Positions 47,036-58,318 of a stretch of 64,000 nt of DNA are shown piece after piece; position 1 is the stretch's first letter, and each line of letters opens with the position of its first letter. The stretch comes from Hyaloscypha bicolor E (taxonomy: Eukaryota; Ascomycota; Leotiomycetes; Helotiales; Hyaloscyphaceae). Made by a program: the position numbers and the translations under genes. The DNA lies in NCBI RefSeq assembly GCF_002865645.1, contig NW_020194515.1, positions 248,001 to 312,000 on the forward strand, given 5' to 3'. The notes beneath the pieces are model-generated. The model saw only the letters and a program-made list of their open reading frames with translations. It searched no databases and had not been told where the DNA came from.

Positions 47036-48706
47036 CTAATCATCGCCCACCAGTCTTCTCATCTCCATTTCCTCTAGCGTCCACTCATCCACTGCATCCC
47101 CCCTGAAACTTTTCTGCGCCTCTTCAGCACCAATCCAGAAGGCTCCACCTTCAAGAGCACGTCGCTGGAGTTCCCAATCGATATCAGCTTGGTCGTACAA
47201 TGCATCAATCTCCTCTCTTCCCTCCTCTCCACCCATTTCTCCGCCGAAACCTGGGCTGTAGCTTTGGTTGTCTCGATCAAGGGGCTGGAAAGCACCTTCG
47301 AAAGCTGAAAATGAAGGATTGTGGTCTGGGAAACCGTGCATGTCATCCATTTCTACTTGTCTTGGCTTCTCGCTTCGCTTCTTGGTCTTTCTCTTTGGTT
47401 GCTCAACGTACTCGTCCTCTGAGTCTTCGTCATCGTCTGATCCAAATTCTTGGTCCGAGGCAGCTGATTTCGCCGACTTCTTCCGGTTTGCGTTAACCAT
47501 GCTCGAGAGACCTAGATGTGCAGTGCGGATATGGTCTACCAGACTGGCTTTGGAGACAAAGTCCTTCCCACAAGCATCTGCTGTGTTAAAGTCGCTGACA
47601 TCCGGATAATCACTAAGGTCGAAGGTACAGCAAATGAAACGTTCTCCCATGTGGGCGGTGCGGATATGGATCTTGAGATTTCCGGGCTTGGTGAACTTCT
47701 TGTTGCAACCAAGGTATGTGCAGGATATCTTCTTTCGTTCCTCCAATGACTTGCCAGAATGCTGACTGTCGATATGGTTTTGCAGCTCTCGCTGACTGGA
47801 GCACTTCAGGTCGCAGAATGGACAATTGGCATGCTCTTTCTTGACGTGAGACTGGAGTTGGGTATCTGTGGTGAAACCAAGATGTATGGGTGTTCCATCT
47901 GGGCCAAATGCTCCTGGAATTACGCATTGCGGGCAGAAGAATTGGGCGGCTCCGTGGACACGCTCTTCGTGCTTGCGGAGACCTACTGATCCGTCAAATC
48001 CGGCATTGCAGGCCTCGCCCGTGATCGGATCGATGTAGGTACACGGATACGGAGCGAGCTCGAGATGTTCCGAGCGGATATGGCGTTGGAGAGTTTGATG
48101 CTTCCTGAAGGTTTGGTTGCAAGGCGGATAAGCCGTACACCGAAATCTCTCATGGCCCTTATGTGCCTCCTTATGTCTCTTAAGACGGGTCGATGTGAGA
48201 AAACTCTTGTTGCACCCCTCCCAATCGCAGTGATATGAACGTTCGTGGGTGTGGGAGCCTTTGATGTGGGTTTGTAGATGCTTGTCCGTGAGATAAGCTT
48301 TATCACAGCCTTCGTAGGTGCAGACAAACGGTCGCTCATTAGTATGTGATCGAAAATGAGCCGTCAATCTGGCCGGCCGGTTGAAACTCTTGTCGCAGCC
48401 TTCCCAGGTACATTTGATGGTTTTCAGTTCGGATGGGAACTTCTTTTGGGCAGGAGAAAACGGAGTGGCAGGCGTGTCCGCAGTCTCGTGCTCATCGGAA
48501 GAGTCCGAATCGCTTTTCTTGTATCCATCCTCCACGTCATCGATCTCCAATTCCGAAGAGCTTTTGTCGGCTTTGCTTGATTCCAATAGCAGACGACTCG
48601 GCGGATGGAGTTTATTCGACGATTCGAGTGTGTTTTCAACACGCAGCATCTTCGCAGACTCGTTCAAGCCGCTCATCGCCTTCCTCTTTTTCGAAATGGT
48701 GGCCAT
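47036..48706 (-). CDS. Transcription factor IIIA (nine C2H2 zinc fingers)
   Basis: Single-exon gene of 556 residues. Nine C2H2 fingers follow one another from about residue 97 to 395. The first three are canonical (CTWEGCDKSFNRPARLTAHFRSH, then CTYEGC..., CDWEGC...), with TH/NERP-type linkers; finger 4 begins CTAYPPC. Finger 6 is extended (CPQCVIPGAFGPDGTPIHLGF...) and finger 9 carries a long insertion between its cysteines (CCTFDLSDYPDVSD...). The array of nine with this spacing is diagnostic of TFIIIA, which binds the internal control region of 5S rRNA genes and recruits Pol III machinery. N-terminal and C-terminal parts are acidic with a basic KRKTKKRSEK patch, probably a nuclear signal. 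It is divergent from RPB6, with start codons only 255 bp apart. Confidence 0.88.
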   Translation of the reverse strand: MATISKKRKAMSGLNESAKMLRVENTLESSNKLHPPSRLLLESSKADKSSSELEIDDVEDGYKKSDSDSSDEHETADTPATPFSPAQKKFPSELKTIKCTWEGCDKSFNRPARLTAHFRSHTNERPFVCTYEGCDKAYLTDKHLQTHIKGSHTHERSYHCDWEGCNKSFLTSTRLKRHKEAHKGHERFRCTAYPPCNQTFRKHQTLQRHIRSEHLELAPYPCTYIDPITGEACNAGFDGSVGLRKHEERVHGAAQFFCPQCVIPGAFGPDGTPIHLGFTTDTQLQSHVKKEHANCPFCDLKCSSQRELQNHIDSQHSGKSLEERKKISCTYLGCNKKFTKPGNLKIHIRTAHMGERFICCTFDLSDYPDVSDFNTADACGKDFVSKASLVDHIRTAHLGLSSMVNANRKKSAKSAASDQEFGSDDDEDSEDEYVEQPKRKTKKRSEKPRQVEMDDMHGFPDHNPSFSAFEGAFQPLDRDNQSYSPGFGGEMGGEEGREEIDALYDQADIDWELQRRALEGGAFWIGAEEAQKSFRGDAVDEWTLEEMEMRRLVGDD

Positions 48707-48961
48707 TTCTGAGGACTTTCAAGGTTGAGACAGCGAGAACATATTTTGGAGCTGTTAGGAAAGAATTCGAGATTTATTTTTGCGGGGCTGAACAACTCTT
48801 GGCGAGATTTGGCGCTAGAGTGACGCTAAACCTTAAATTTCTTGAGGCTGGAAGGCGCAAATCAATTTTTAACAACCTCATAGTCGTACCGCAATCAAGC
48901 TCCTACAGTTCTTAACGACTGTCATAATCATCTAGAAGCATTTGCGATCCTCTTGACCGTC
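48707..48961. promoter_or_regulatory. Shared divergent promoter, TFIIIA and RPB6
   Basis: 255 bp separate the two start codons, which face away from each other. No other gene is present, so both promoters must lie in this stretch or inside the leaders. I see no clear TATA box. Confidence 0.6.
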
Positions 48962-49649
48962 ATGTCAGACAACGAGGACGGTGGTGATGGCGGGTGAGTC
49001 AGCGCTTTTGGCCGCTGCAGACGTTCTATTCCCAAACATCCACTCACTGGACAATACACAGCTTCTCCCCAGCCTACGACGATGCCGAGCCTGAATACGA
49101 TCCCGATGAGCCCGCGGAGCCATTTGACCCCGATGTCGAGACCAACGGCCAAGTCGACGATATTGCAGTGGGGCAAAATCCCGATCAGCTTCTAACTACT
49201 GGCGATCGTGGTGTTGTTGTCTCGGGGGATCCGGCTGCTGCTGCAAATCGAGGAAAGGGAGGAGAGAAGGCGCCGAAGGACAAGAAGATTCCCCATGATC
49301 AGCGGACGACTACACCCTACATGACGAAGTACGAGAGAGCTCGGATTCTAGGCACAAGGGCGCTGCAGATCAGGTTGGTATTCACAGGCTGAGAATAGTG
49401 AGAGGACAAACTTGGGAGGAATTTACTGACTGGAGAATCTCCAGTATGAATGCACCTGTTCTGGTCGATTTGGAGGGAGAGACGGATCCACTTCAGATTG
49501 CCATCAAGGAGCTAAGAGAAAAGAAGATACCCCTGATTGTGCGGAGATATATGCCTGATGGCTGGTGAGTGGTGCAGAGCCTTTGTGCAGCTGAAATTCT
49601 AACTTGGCAAAGGTATGAGGATTGGACTTGCGAAGAACTCCTGCAGTGA
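48962..49649 (+). CDS. RPB6: Common RNA polymerase subunit RPB6 (ABC23)
   Basis: Four exons: 48962-48993, 49062-49373, 49445-49564, 49613-49649, giving 166 residues. The N-terminal half is acidic and disordered ([19 protein letters not shown]). The C-terminal half is the conserved RPB6/omega fold: [20 protein letters not shown], then [21 protein letters not shown], then [19 protein letters not shown], ending with [12 protein letters not shown]. The subunit is shared by RNA polymerases I, II and III and helps assemble the clamp. Exon 1 is only 32 nt; the ATG is set by the acidic N-terminus typical of the family (MSDNEDG). It sits head-to-head with TFIIIA. Confidence 0.93.
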
Positions 49650-50040
49650 GAGAATAGGTCTTTGAGAATTGGCGGATCTGCATAGCAAGGGTACTTGGGT
49701 TGGCGTATAAAATGGCGTTTTGGAGAGAGAAATTTGAGACTTCCGTAACTCAATAGCAAGAGCTCTTCAACTACAGACTTCCCATCTTGAGCGTAAATTG
49801 CCGTTTTGGGTGCAAAAAGATTCCGAATTGCCGTGACTTCTCCGGAGCCTGCATGGATTCGTGGGTTGGAGTGCCGAACAAGGATGCAGAGTCCAGACGA
49901 GCGCCATTCGACGGCGGGGCAGTTGAGGGGTCGTAAAGCCTAAAACGTCATGAAGGTTTCCCCAACCTTTCGAAAACACCAGCACTTCTCTTCTTTCTCT
50001 CAATTGATCCTCACTCTCTTGTAACTCGCAATCTTCCAAA
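49650..50040. other. Intergenic region upstream of S-formylglutathione hydrolase
   Basis: RPB6 3' flank and the pyrimidine-rich 5' leader of the next gene (TTCTCTTCTTTCTCTC near 49985). No coding domain seen. Confidence 0.5.
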
Positions 50041-51068
50041 ATGTCTTTCAAAACCACGGCAACAATCGCTTCCTTCGGCGGCAAGCTGCTCAAACTGACA
50101 CATGAAGCTCAAACCACCGGCTGCGAAATGGCCCTGAACGTCTACCTCCCCCCCTCAGCTGGAAAGACCGCACATAAGGTTCCCGTTCTGTTCTACCTCT
50201 CAGGACTCACCTGCACCGGCGACAACTGTGCTGAGAAAGGCTTTTTCCAGTACGGAGCCAGCCAAAGGGGAATAGCAATCGTCTACCCAGACACTTCACC
50301 TCGTACGAAGCCCCACATTCGACCCCTCCCCCCGCGCCCCCAATTGTCTCCTCCAACCACCCCCAATATTAACAAGTAAATCTCAGGAGGTCTCAAAATC
50401 CAAGGCGAAGATGACTCCTACGACTTCGGCAGCGGCGCAGGCTTCTACATCGACGCAACTGCCTCGCCGTGGTCCAAAAACTACAAAATGGAATCCTACA
50501 TCACCTCAGAGCTCCCCAAAGCGCTGTTCGCCTCGTTCCCCGAGCTAGACCCCTCCCGCGTTTCAATTACAGGCCACAGCATGGGCGGCCATGGTGCTCT
50601 GACCCTCTTCCTTAAGAATCCTGGGATGTATAAGAGCGTCAGTGCTTTTGCGCCGATTGCGAACCCGAGCAATTGTCCTTGGGGGGAGAAGGCTTTTAAG
50701 GGGTATCTTGGGGAAGATCGAGAGACGTGGAAGAAACATGATGCGAGCGAGTTGGTTAAGGGGTGTAAGGCGGGGACGTTTGAGGCGCTGATTGATGTTG
50801 GGACTGGGGATAACTTTTATAAGCAAGGTCAATTGCTTCCTGAGAATTTTGAGAAGGCGGCGAAGGAGAGTGGGAATGATAAAGGCTTGGTCTTGAGGTA
50901 TCAGGATGCGAGTGTTAACCTTGGAGGTGACAGAAAAGATCTCAGAGTACTAACGATGAATAGGGTTATGACCACTCTTATTATTTTATTTCGACATTTT
51001 CGACGGATCATGTCAATCACGCAGCAAAGTATTTGTTCGCAGCATGGTATGTTTTTCTATTATCTTAA
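50041..51068 (+). CDS. S-formylglutathione hydrolase
   Basis: Three exons: 50041-50302, 50387-50907, 50964-51068, giving 295 residues. It hydrolyses S-formylglutathione to formate and glutathione, the second step of glutathione-dependent formaldehyde removal in the cytosol. The esterase-D fold is evident: [32 protein letters not shown] and the nucleophile elbow [10 protein letters not shown] with Ser152. The acidic residue lies in the DVGTGDNFY loop and the His in GYDHSYYFI (His265). Intron 2 (50908-50963) uses a GC donor (GCGAGT). At the 3' end a further intron with a GTATGT donor at 51047 would join TG to A and create a stop, giving 288 residues; reading on gives 295. Both versions keep all catalytic residues. 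Confidence 0.9.
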
Positions 51069-51301
51069 GAGCGAATCTATGCTCATGTTTATAGAAGCGA
51101 CACTGCCTCGAGACAAAAGCTATAGAATGAAATATACATCGAGGTGTCTTTCGTTCCTCGACCGCACACCTAGTTTTCGTGACTCCTAAAATGCCCTAAA
51201 TGTGCAAAAGCTAGTGGGTATCTTTAAGCATGCCATGTTGCGCAGCAACACCAAAGCATTCGTGCCTCATAAATCGTGACTGCTCCCAGAGCTTCGTGAG
51301 C

Positions 51302-53974
51302 TCATGAGATTCTCCTCTCAACCATCATTGCTTGTCCATTACCGACGCCGAGGCTCTCCTTTTCCCCTAACTTGGACTTCATTTCCGCTTCCGCTTCTCG
51401 TCGTATTCGGTAGTAGGCCAGCTTCTCAAAGCGACTCAAAGCCTTCCACCAATGTCGACCTGCTTCATGCTCGGCGATTCTCTCCAGTAAGTCAACGACC
51501 TTCAATCTCACATCCCTATCTTTGTGAAACAACCCCAAAGCTACATAGAACAAACCAGCATGAGATTCAGGCGCGACAGTGAGCAGCTGGCAGATCTCAT
51601 CGTATGAATGAGTATACTTGGACAACGCCATGTAAATTTCTCTACTGATGCCTGGCGAGAGTTTCGTCAAACGCAAACGGTCATGCAAATGGTGAAGATC
51701 GAGTGACTTCAACGGGCGAAAAGTGTAGAGTTGGGCAAGGTCCTGATTGAAGTCAGCTGTGCGGTTTAGCTAAATTGGAATCATAGTACCTGTTTGAAGC
51801 TGAAGTAGCTCCTCGTGTTTCTCCATCCTTCAATGCGATGGACCCCGCCAGCCAGCTCTCTTAGTTTCGATGGTTCATCACCCCAGACATATCCATGGCC
51901 ACTAACATTTTCATTGCCGGGTTCTGCTTCTTCAACTCCGATATAAAGGGCACTGGCCCCGTAAACCGTCTCTTCGAAGGCTGCGGAGACCCTTGTAAAC
52001 TTCTCAACCCAGTCTCGCCACTTTGCACGGATGACACCCTCCCCATGACGAGCGGCCACACTGCGAAGGACGTCACTCATGAAAGTAGCATCACCTGTGG
52101 GATCATTGGAAGCTGTACCATTTGCAGCTGTATTCACGGCGGCCACGTAACCAGGATTTTGTTGTTGGAAGTTGGCCAATCCCTCTGTCAGAGGCGCGCC
52201 ATCGATTCTATTACTGATTTTCATCCGACCCGTTGGTAAATCGCAAAGAAGATCCCACCACTCTGGATGATTCTCAAACGTGGGGTTTGTAACACCGGCA
52301 ATGAAGCCAGGAACCTTTAGAAGATCATCAATCTTGCTAAGATCCGTATATGGGAAAGCATGTCGAGTGAAGCCTCGAAGAATACCGCCTGAAGCCAACG
52401 CACAAGCCGCAAGCACAGCCTCTGCAACTTCACCAGATGGACGGTTGTGACCCAGGAATATGACCCGTTTTTGGGTCAACATGGCATTGGCCAAGACGAT
52501 GATAGGATGTGTATAGGCGCCACTAGTTGTGAGATGTGGATGAAGGGAAAATGCTTGTGGAGATTTCGTATGTGGATCGGAGAAGGTTTGAATAAGTTTG
52601 ATCAAGGAGAAGTCGCCAACAGTCTCGGGGGAGATTGCTACAGGGACTTTGATCGGGATCGGAATGCCGTTATACATTACTTTCGTCTCAAATTCGTGAG
52701 TGTCCCTCGGCACAGAGTACATTCCGTGTGCAACGACGTGTGCTTTTGTCCCATTTCTGGTCAAGTCCATTCGTTTTTCAGGGCTCTCAGACATGGCTGT
52801 CACGTTTTCAGGTGATTCACCTCTTTCTTCAGCCATCCTCATCTGAATCATTTGTTCGAATTTCTCCACAAAGAGGTCTTTGTTATCGCTGGCCTGTAGA
52901 AGGTATCGTTCCAACAGAGTCAGTCTGGGCATAAGGGATAAGTCCATGGTATTGACGGCTTCGTACAACAATGCCAGCGTTGCTGGATGTGGCGATTTGA
53001 AGTATTCCTCTAGGGCTAGTAATAATAAGGGCTGCTTGGGTGTCAGTGTAGTTCAAGAATATTTCCAGAGCACAGACCTTATATATATGTAAGAAAGGAT
53101 GCCTGGTGCAAATCGCCATAGCCTTCACCACTGCCCCTCTTTTGGCAGTCTTGTCTTGTTTCGTGTTCACCAGATTCAGTACATATATCAACGGTGGTCC
53201 TTCTCCTCCCTCCGGTTCGCTTTCGTCTGAATCCTCGGCTGATTCCTCACCGACCTCAAGCTCGTCCCCAGATTCGACATCGTTAGGCTCTAACAGGCCA
53301 GCAGCCCGGTCTCTTCTTCGTTGCCGCTTTCTCTTTTTCTCTGCCTTCAGCTCGGTCTCTTCCTCCTCTTGACTTGTATCTTTATGTAAAAAGAAAATTG
53401 TCCAATCCTGGTTACGCACATGCGCTTGATCTGGGAGCATCAATTCTGCCAGCATGTGTTCGTCCCCTGTGATTGCAACAGGGAACTGATGTTCCATTAT
53501 CGGACCCTTATCGATATCAAACGAGGCCACAAGAATATATTCCACATGATTCTCCGTCTCCCCTCTAGGGTACTGGGACCGCAGCTTTCTCCTTGGGTGT
53601 GCATCTGGATTGTATTTTCGAAGGGCCGAGAGGGAGGAATGCTGAGAGGACACACCGCTAGACGGCGTTTTTGAGTTCGAGCTCGGATCGGAGGTGCGGT
53701 CAGTGTCAATCATGGGTGGATTGGGGGATCTCGACGGTCTCGAGTGTCTGGACATTGCTGATGGGGATCGAGAAGAGGGAAAGGATGACAGAGACGTTCG
53801 GCGATTAGGGGCGCTGCCATTGGAACTCCCGGTGGTCTCTGTGGTTCCCGTTGTCCCCCTCGTTGTGGGACGCTGCGGCATCATCGCTGCTCCTTTGGTC
53901 GCCGTTGCCGTCCTGGTGGTGGTTGCCTTTGGCCTTTGAGCCAAAGGATAAATGTATGGGTAAGGGTAAGACAT
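51302..53974 (-). CDS. Afi1-like DENN/SPA-domain protein
   Basis: Three exons: 53974-53078, 53031-51790, 51742-51302, giving 859 residues. After a disordered basic Ser/Thr-rich N-terminus of about 140 residues, the Afi1 docking domain begins ([22 protein letters not shown] ... [21 protein letters not shown]), interrupted by a charged insert rich in Glu and Arg. Then come [36 protein letters not shown] and the SPA/DENN core ([37 protein letters not shown]). The C-terminal exon carries a helical segment. In yeast, Afi1 binds the small GTPase Arf3 and helps polarise growth at the cell cortex. I infer a role in polarised secretion at hyphal tips. It is divergent from the EF-hand gene. Confidence 0.87.
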
Positions 53975-54723
53975 GATTGCTCTGGCTTGGGCCCCCTACA
54001 CTAGGGGAAGGGGCTCCTTCAGGATAGGTCCAGTCTGCAACGCGATCCGCTTTTTCAGGGTTTATTGACAAGCATCTAGGCGGGAACCGTGCATTCGAGA
54101 GTCTTCGTTTTGTCCCAGGGCGGGGTTGTGCGCGGCCGGCGATTCTGGTCACGGTTCGGGTTCCATACTCGCAGGGTCGATGATTGTGATACTATTCCGA
54201 GGGATGAGGAGTAATTGCGTCGAAGACGGCTGTTCTGTGTTCTGGTGTTCGGGCGCTTCTTGATCTTCTCGCGTGGGGTTTGCGGGTTTACCCCTGAGCC
54301 AGGGAGAACGGCAACCGCCAATCAGAGCGCTTGAAACCCACGTGGGGCTTTGGCGAGCAGCCTTGCCCTAAGCCTTCCGCTTTGTTTACATCGAAAATCA
54401 ACTTTAAGAGAAGATCACTGTGATAGTCAGCCTTCATTTGTCGCATCGCTTTTACCATTGCGCGATTCTCCACCATCGATTGCCTCATTTAGGGTCGTTT
54501 ATATTTGGATTTGGAGATTTTGACTGGGAAGGGAAGCATCGACCATGGTACATCGGTGCATCGCGACTTCCTCAAGAACGCCAACTAACCAAATGCTCAG
54601 GCATCATACAAACCCTCGCCATTATCATATGGCTCACCTCGCGCATCGCCATTCCGTCGACCAGAGAGTCCGGCTTCTCCATCGCCTCTGCGACAATCAA
54701 CACCAAATCCATCTCCAACCAAA
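53975..54723. promoter_or_regulatory. Divergent intergenic region, Afi1-like and EF-hand gene
   Basis: 749 bp between two start codons pointing away from each other. An open frame on the plus strand enters the EF-hand gene from 54420 in a different frame; it has no recognisable domain and I treat it as leader. Confidence 0.45.
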
Positions 54724-55488
54724 ATGGCCACAACATCCACCACACCCTCGAGACTAGGTCGGGGTTCCACACCCGTGGCAGAGGGGGATACATGGACACC
54801 ACGAGGCCTTGCACCAGCGCAAAGGGAAAGAGAGCCTTCCCCGACCCGAGGTGCAAATGGCAGCCCGGGATTTGGAGGCATGCTGACCACGAGAAATAAC
54901 GGGGACAATAATGCCCTTTCCAAGCTACAGCCAGCTCAGGTCAGGGAATTGCGGGAGGGATTCCAAACTCTAGACCGAGACAGTGATGGGCAGGTTGGTA
55001 GAGATGATGTTGCTGACATGCTAACTCAATTGGGTGAGTCGACTTGAGTAAGGAGGTTGCTTGATGCTGATTTTTGTTTAGGTCTGTCCGCGAACGCTTC
55101 AGATATCACGGCATTCTTCCCACCTTCTACGCCTCAGACCGTCACACTACCAGCTTATCTCAGCTCTCTCGCGGGCCTCTTGGTCTCGCTGTCTCCATCA
55201 TCTGAGCTTCTCTCCGCATTCTCGGCATTCGATGAAGATGATAGCGGACAGGTGGACCTCGCTGAACTTCGAGATGCATTGTTGCATACTGCACCAGAAC
55301 CCGGAGAGAAGCTTTTGACGGAGAGAGAAATCGACAAGGTCATGAATGGGTTCACTGGAAGGAGAGCTTTCGGAAAACATACTGGAGGTGGCATGGGCAA
55401 AAGAGGAGAGGTGTTTAAGTATCAAGAATTTGTTGCCGGTGTTGCTGGTGGGGCAAGTGTTGATGGAAAGGAGAATAGAGATGAGTAG
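54724..55488 (+). CDS. Myosin regulatory light chain-like EF-hand protein
   Basis: Two exons: 54724-55033 and 55082-55488, giving 238 residues. A disordered N-terminal extension of about 65 residues (Thr, Ser, Arg, Pro) is followed by a canonical EF-hand loop DRDSDGQVGRDD in exon 1. Degenerate helices come next, then a second EF loop DEDDSGQVDLAE and a C-terminal degenerate pair including EVFKYQEFVAGV. The pattern fits fungal myosin-II regulatory light chains (Rlc1/MLC2-like) more than calmodulin or centrin, because only two loops keep Ca-binding residues. Such proteins bind the IQ motif of the myosin neck and act at the cytokinetic ring. N-terminal Ser/Thr residues may be phosphorylated; that is inference. 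Confidence 0.78.
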
Positions 55489-55874
55489 GCAATTTCAAGG
55501 AGGAGGATTATGTCGCTTGGTAATGCCGCGAAGGGATAATGAGGAAGAGCCGAGTATTGCTTCTCGCCCTTATGCTATCGTCGAGGGTCATTGATTCTGA
55601 AACCTCAGAGCTTCCTCGCTGTATATATTGACGCAACTCAAACCTTGGTATTAAAGCACCATTCACTTGCACATGTCGCTCAGAGAAAGAGGAAACGTAG
55701 AAGATCCTCGAGGCAATCCATATGTAGTCCAATGGCTTTTTCATTTCCCTAGATTTCTATATATCCCAGTGTATTTTCTTTATTTCGTGAAGTTCATTCA
55801 TCGTCAATCATCACATCGTTCAGAATCATAAAAATCCAAGCGAAACCATCCTCCTTACCGCTTACTGCGTAGAT
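55489..55874. other. Intergenic region between convergent genes
   Basis: Shared 3' flank of the EF-hand gene (plus) and the CorA-like gene (minus). No coding domain seen. Confidence 0.5.
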
Positions 55875-57558
55875 TTACTCCTTTTTCTTCGTATCCCACG
55901 TACTGACCTTACTCATCGTCCTCTTCCTCATGGTCGCCATAATATCCTTCTCCATATCCTCACTTCCCTTCTCCAAATCTGCGTCTTCGCGGTCGTATTT
56001 GGCCTCCCTCCTCTTTTCCCAAACATACCAACCCGCAACAATGACGACCGTTACGGGAATATCGATTGCCCAATAAATCCAGAACGATGTCGTGACGGGT
56101 TTCGACGGGTCTCCCCAGTTGAAGAAGGTCATCGAGAAGACGGACGCGAGATACGCACCAGGGAGAAAGACAGCGCCAATGAGAGAGATCCATTTCATGG
56201 CTGCGGAGTCACGTTTGCTGGAGTGCGCGATTTTGCGTTGTTCTCCGGCCATTTGGAAGTTGAGTTTACTTTCCTTCTGCGCTATGATATTATAGAGCTG
56301 TTCTTAATCAGCATACTTTTCAAGCCCCGGAAGGAAAGTGTTGCGTACTGCACTCCGTTGGATCTCCAACCGCTGCAAAGTGGTGTAAGCATAACTCTCA
56401 ATGCCCTGCAACTTCACCCTATAAAACTCCAGGCGACCAAGCATACTATTCTGCAGCTTCTTCATTTCCGTGTCGTTCCTCTCGTCTGGCAACTTCTTGA
56501 AAAAGTTGTCGCAGGCTCTCTCGATGCAGGCGAGGATTTCCAGGTAAGCCTTTGGTCGTTTCCACAGCACTTGAGAATGACACTCCACTAAGTCTCTGTT
56601 GATGGCATCGAGGTCCACGACTCCTTCTTTCACGTACCCTTCCCGTTCTTCGATCTCACTCCGCATACTGACAGCATGTTCGAGCCGCCGGAGCCAATCA
56701 CGGGCGTCTCGTTGCTTGATGTCCGTCTTGTAGGAGATATCGTGGGAGAAGATGATGATAGGAAGTAGCATCGGGTGTCCAACTTGCAGTACGCAAGATT
56801 TGAGATGCTTGATGCACTCCATCATATCTGAGCTCGGGGTTCCTTTTGCAAATCCAGTAGTAATGCCGTTTTTCACATCATGCGACAGCATTAACTCCCA
56901 GCCCCTCGTATATCCCTTCTTCCGAACATCGCTTTTCCGGAAGACAATTTCTATTGAATCTGTGTCAGATCTTAACTGGGGGAGCATGTTGGGTTGAATT
57001 ACGCAGATGTGGATTTATCTCATCTTGATCCCAAGCAGCCCAGAAAAAAGGCCCAACGACGCTCGTGCTTTCGATTGCTCGGTATGGCAGGTTCATCGCC
57101 ACTACCATCGATTTGTAAACCTCGGGTCTGAGACTGATAACGTGGGGTGTGAACGTTTCGGGGTGCTTTGCTTCTTGCTGGAGACTGGGAATGGTTAGCT
57201 ACACCCCCCAAGCAATTTTGCATCCTGCGTACACTAATCTTATACAACTCAATTGCACAACTCCCGCAGGTAGTGTCGGCGGAGCGAATGCGCCCTGTAA
57301 GTGCTCGTGTCAGTGTTCTATCCAGCTCAAACTTCCTCCGGCGCAAGCTTACCCGCCGATGGAGGTAGTTCTCGAACTCATCAGGGGTAAGTGGATGCTC
57401 TTCAACACTGTTATACGATGCATCCTACTCCCATTAGCGGATGTGACTGTGTTCTGGTAGGAAGAGCTCACAGAGTACGAGAAAATCTCGAGGTACGTGG
57501 TGACCTCGGTGACTGATTTGCAGCGTCGGACGTTTGCTTCAAACAGATAATCGTCCAT
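55875..57558 (-). CDS. CorA-like (Mg2+ transporter-like) two-helix membrane protein
   Basis: Six exons: 57558-57479, 57407-57353, 57294-57235, 57177-57003, 56959-56349, 56297-55875, all in phase, giving 467 residues. The N-terminal 325 residues are soluble and largely helical, with the CorA-family segments PFFWAAWDQDEINPHLHSIEIVFRKSDVRKKGYTRGWELML. Then SALYNIIAQKESKLNFQMAGEQRKIA leads into two close membrane helices: WISLIGAVFLPGAYLASVFSM (about 363-383) and FWIYWAIDIPVTVVIVAGWYVW (about 398-419). The C-terminal tail is charged. The GMN motif of true CorA Mg2+ channels is missing, as in many fungal CorA-like proteins, so transport is uncertain. Exons 1 to 3 are short and the donor of intron 3 (GTGTAC) is weak; alternatives in this part are possible. 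Confidence 0.8.
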
Positions 57559-58318
57559 GCCTGCCACACATCTTCCGTCGCCAAACAACAGACGTCCCTT
57601 TAACAATAACGATAGGCGCAAAATGGGTATTGGCAACTAAAGGGGGCAAAAAAGAGCAAGTCCACGTCCATGGCACCAAGTGGGATGGAGAGGGAAGAGA
57701 AAAGAGAGATTACTCGGCGAAAGCTGCAGTCAGATGCAGTGAGACAAGAACAAGCCAACCCCACCTTCCAGCCTCCAGCCAAGGGAGCTCACGCCGCAGC
57801 GGGATTGAAAAGGCATCGGCCGTCCAAAGGCTTGGCTTGTCAGTGCAGCAGTGGGTCGTGTTGGCGGGGTCTAGAATTGGCCTAATGCAATGCAAGGCTC
57901 TGCCTATGACAGGGCTATGATAGGTTAAGATGCACATCGGTTTGGCCGGTGAGAAGGTTTTCTCGCGGAGGCGGCAGCGAAATGGCACTGCGGAGATGGG
58001 ATGTCTTGCATCCGAACGGCACGGTGTTCATCGACATCTCTGTTGGAAAGCAGAATACCTTAAGATGGGTATACGACAACATGTCCAGTTGATATTGTCT
58101 AACACCATAATGTGCATTGCTTACGTCTCAATTTACACAGTAACTGGAGTGTTAATACTCGTGGAACAGTTCATGCAAAACTCACACTTGAAGCTGGACA
58201 CCGCGCCAGTCTTCAGCTATATTATGTATTAACGAAAATCAGGCGTGTAAGCCCAGTGCTACCCAAGTCTATTAGCCAACTCCTCCCGCTATGCGCGAAC
58301 TCGTACTCAAACATGAAT
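57559..58318. other. Intergenic region upstream of the CorA-like gene
   Basis: Holds the CorA-like promoter and the 3' flank of the LMBR1-like gene, which is on the same strand. Several short open frames (for example 57534-57920, 57930-58232 plus) show no recognisable domain. Confidence 0.45.
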
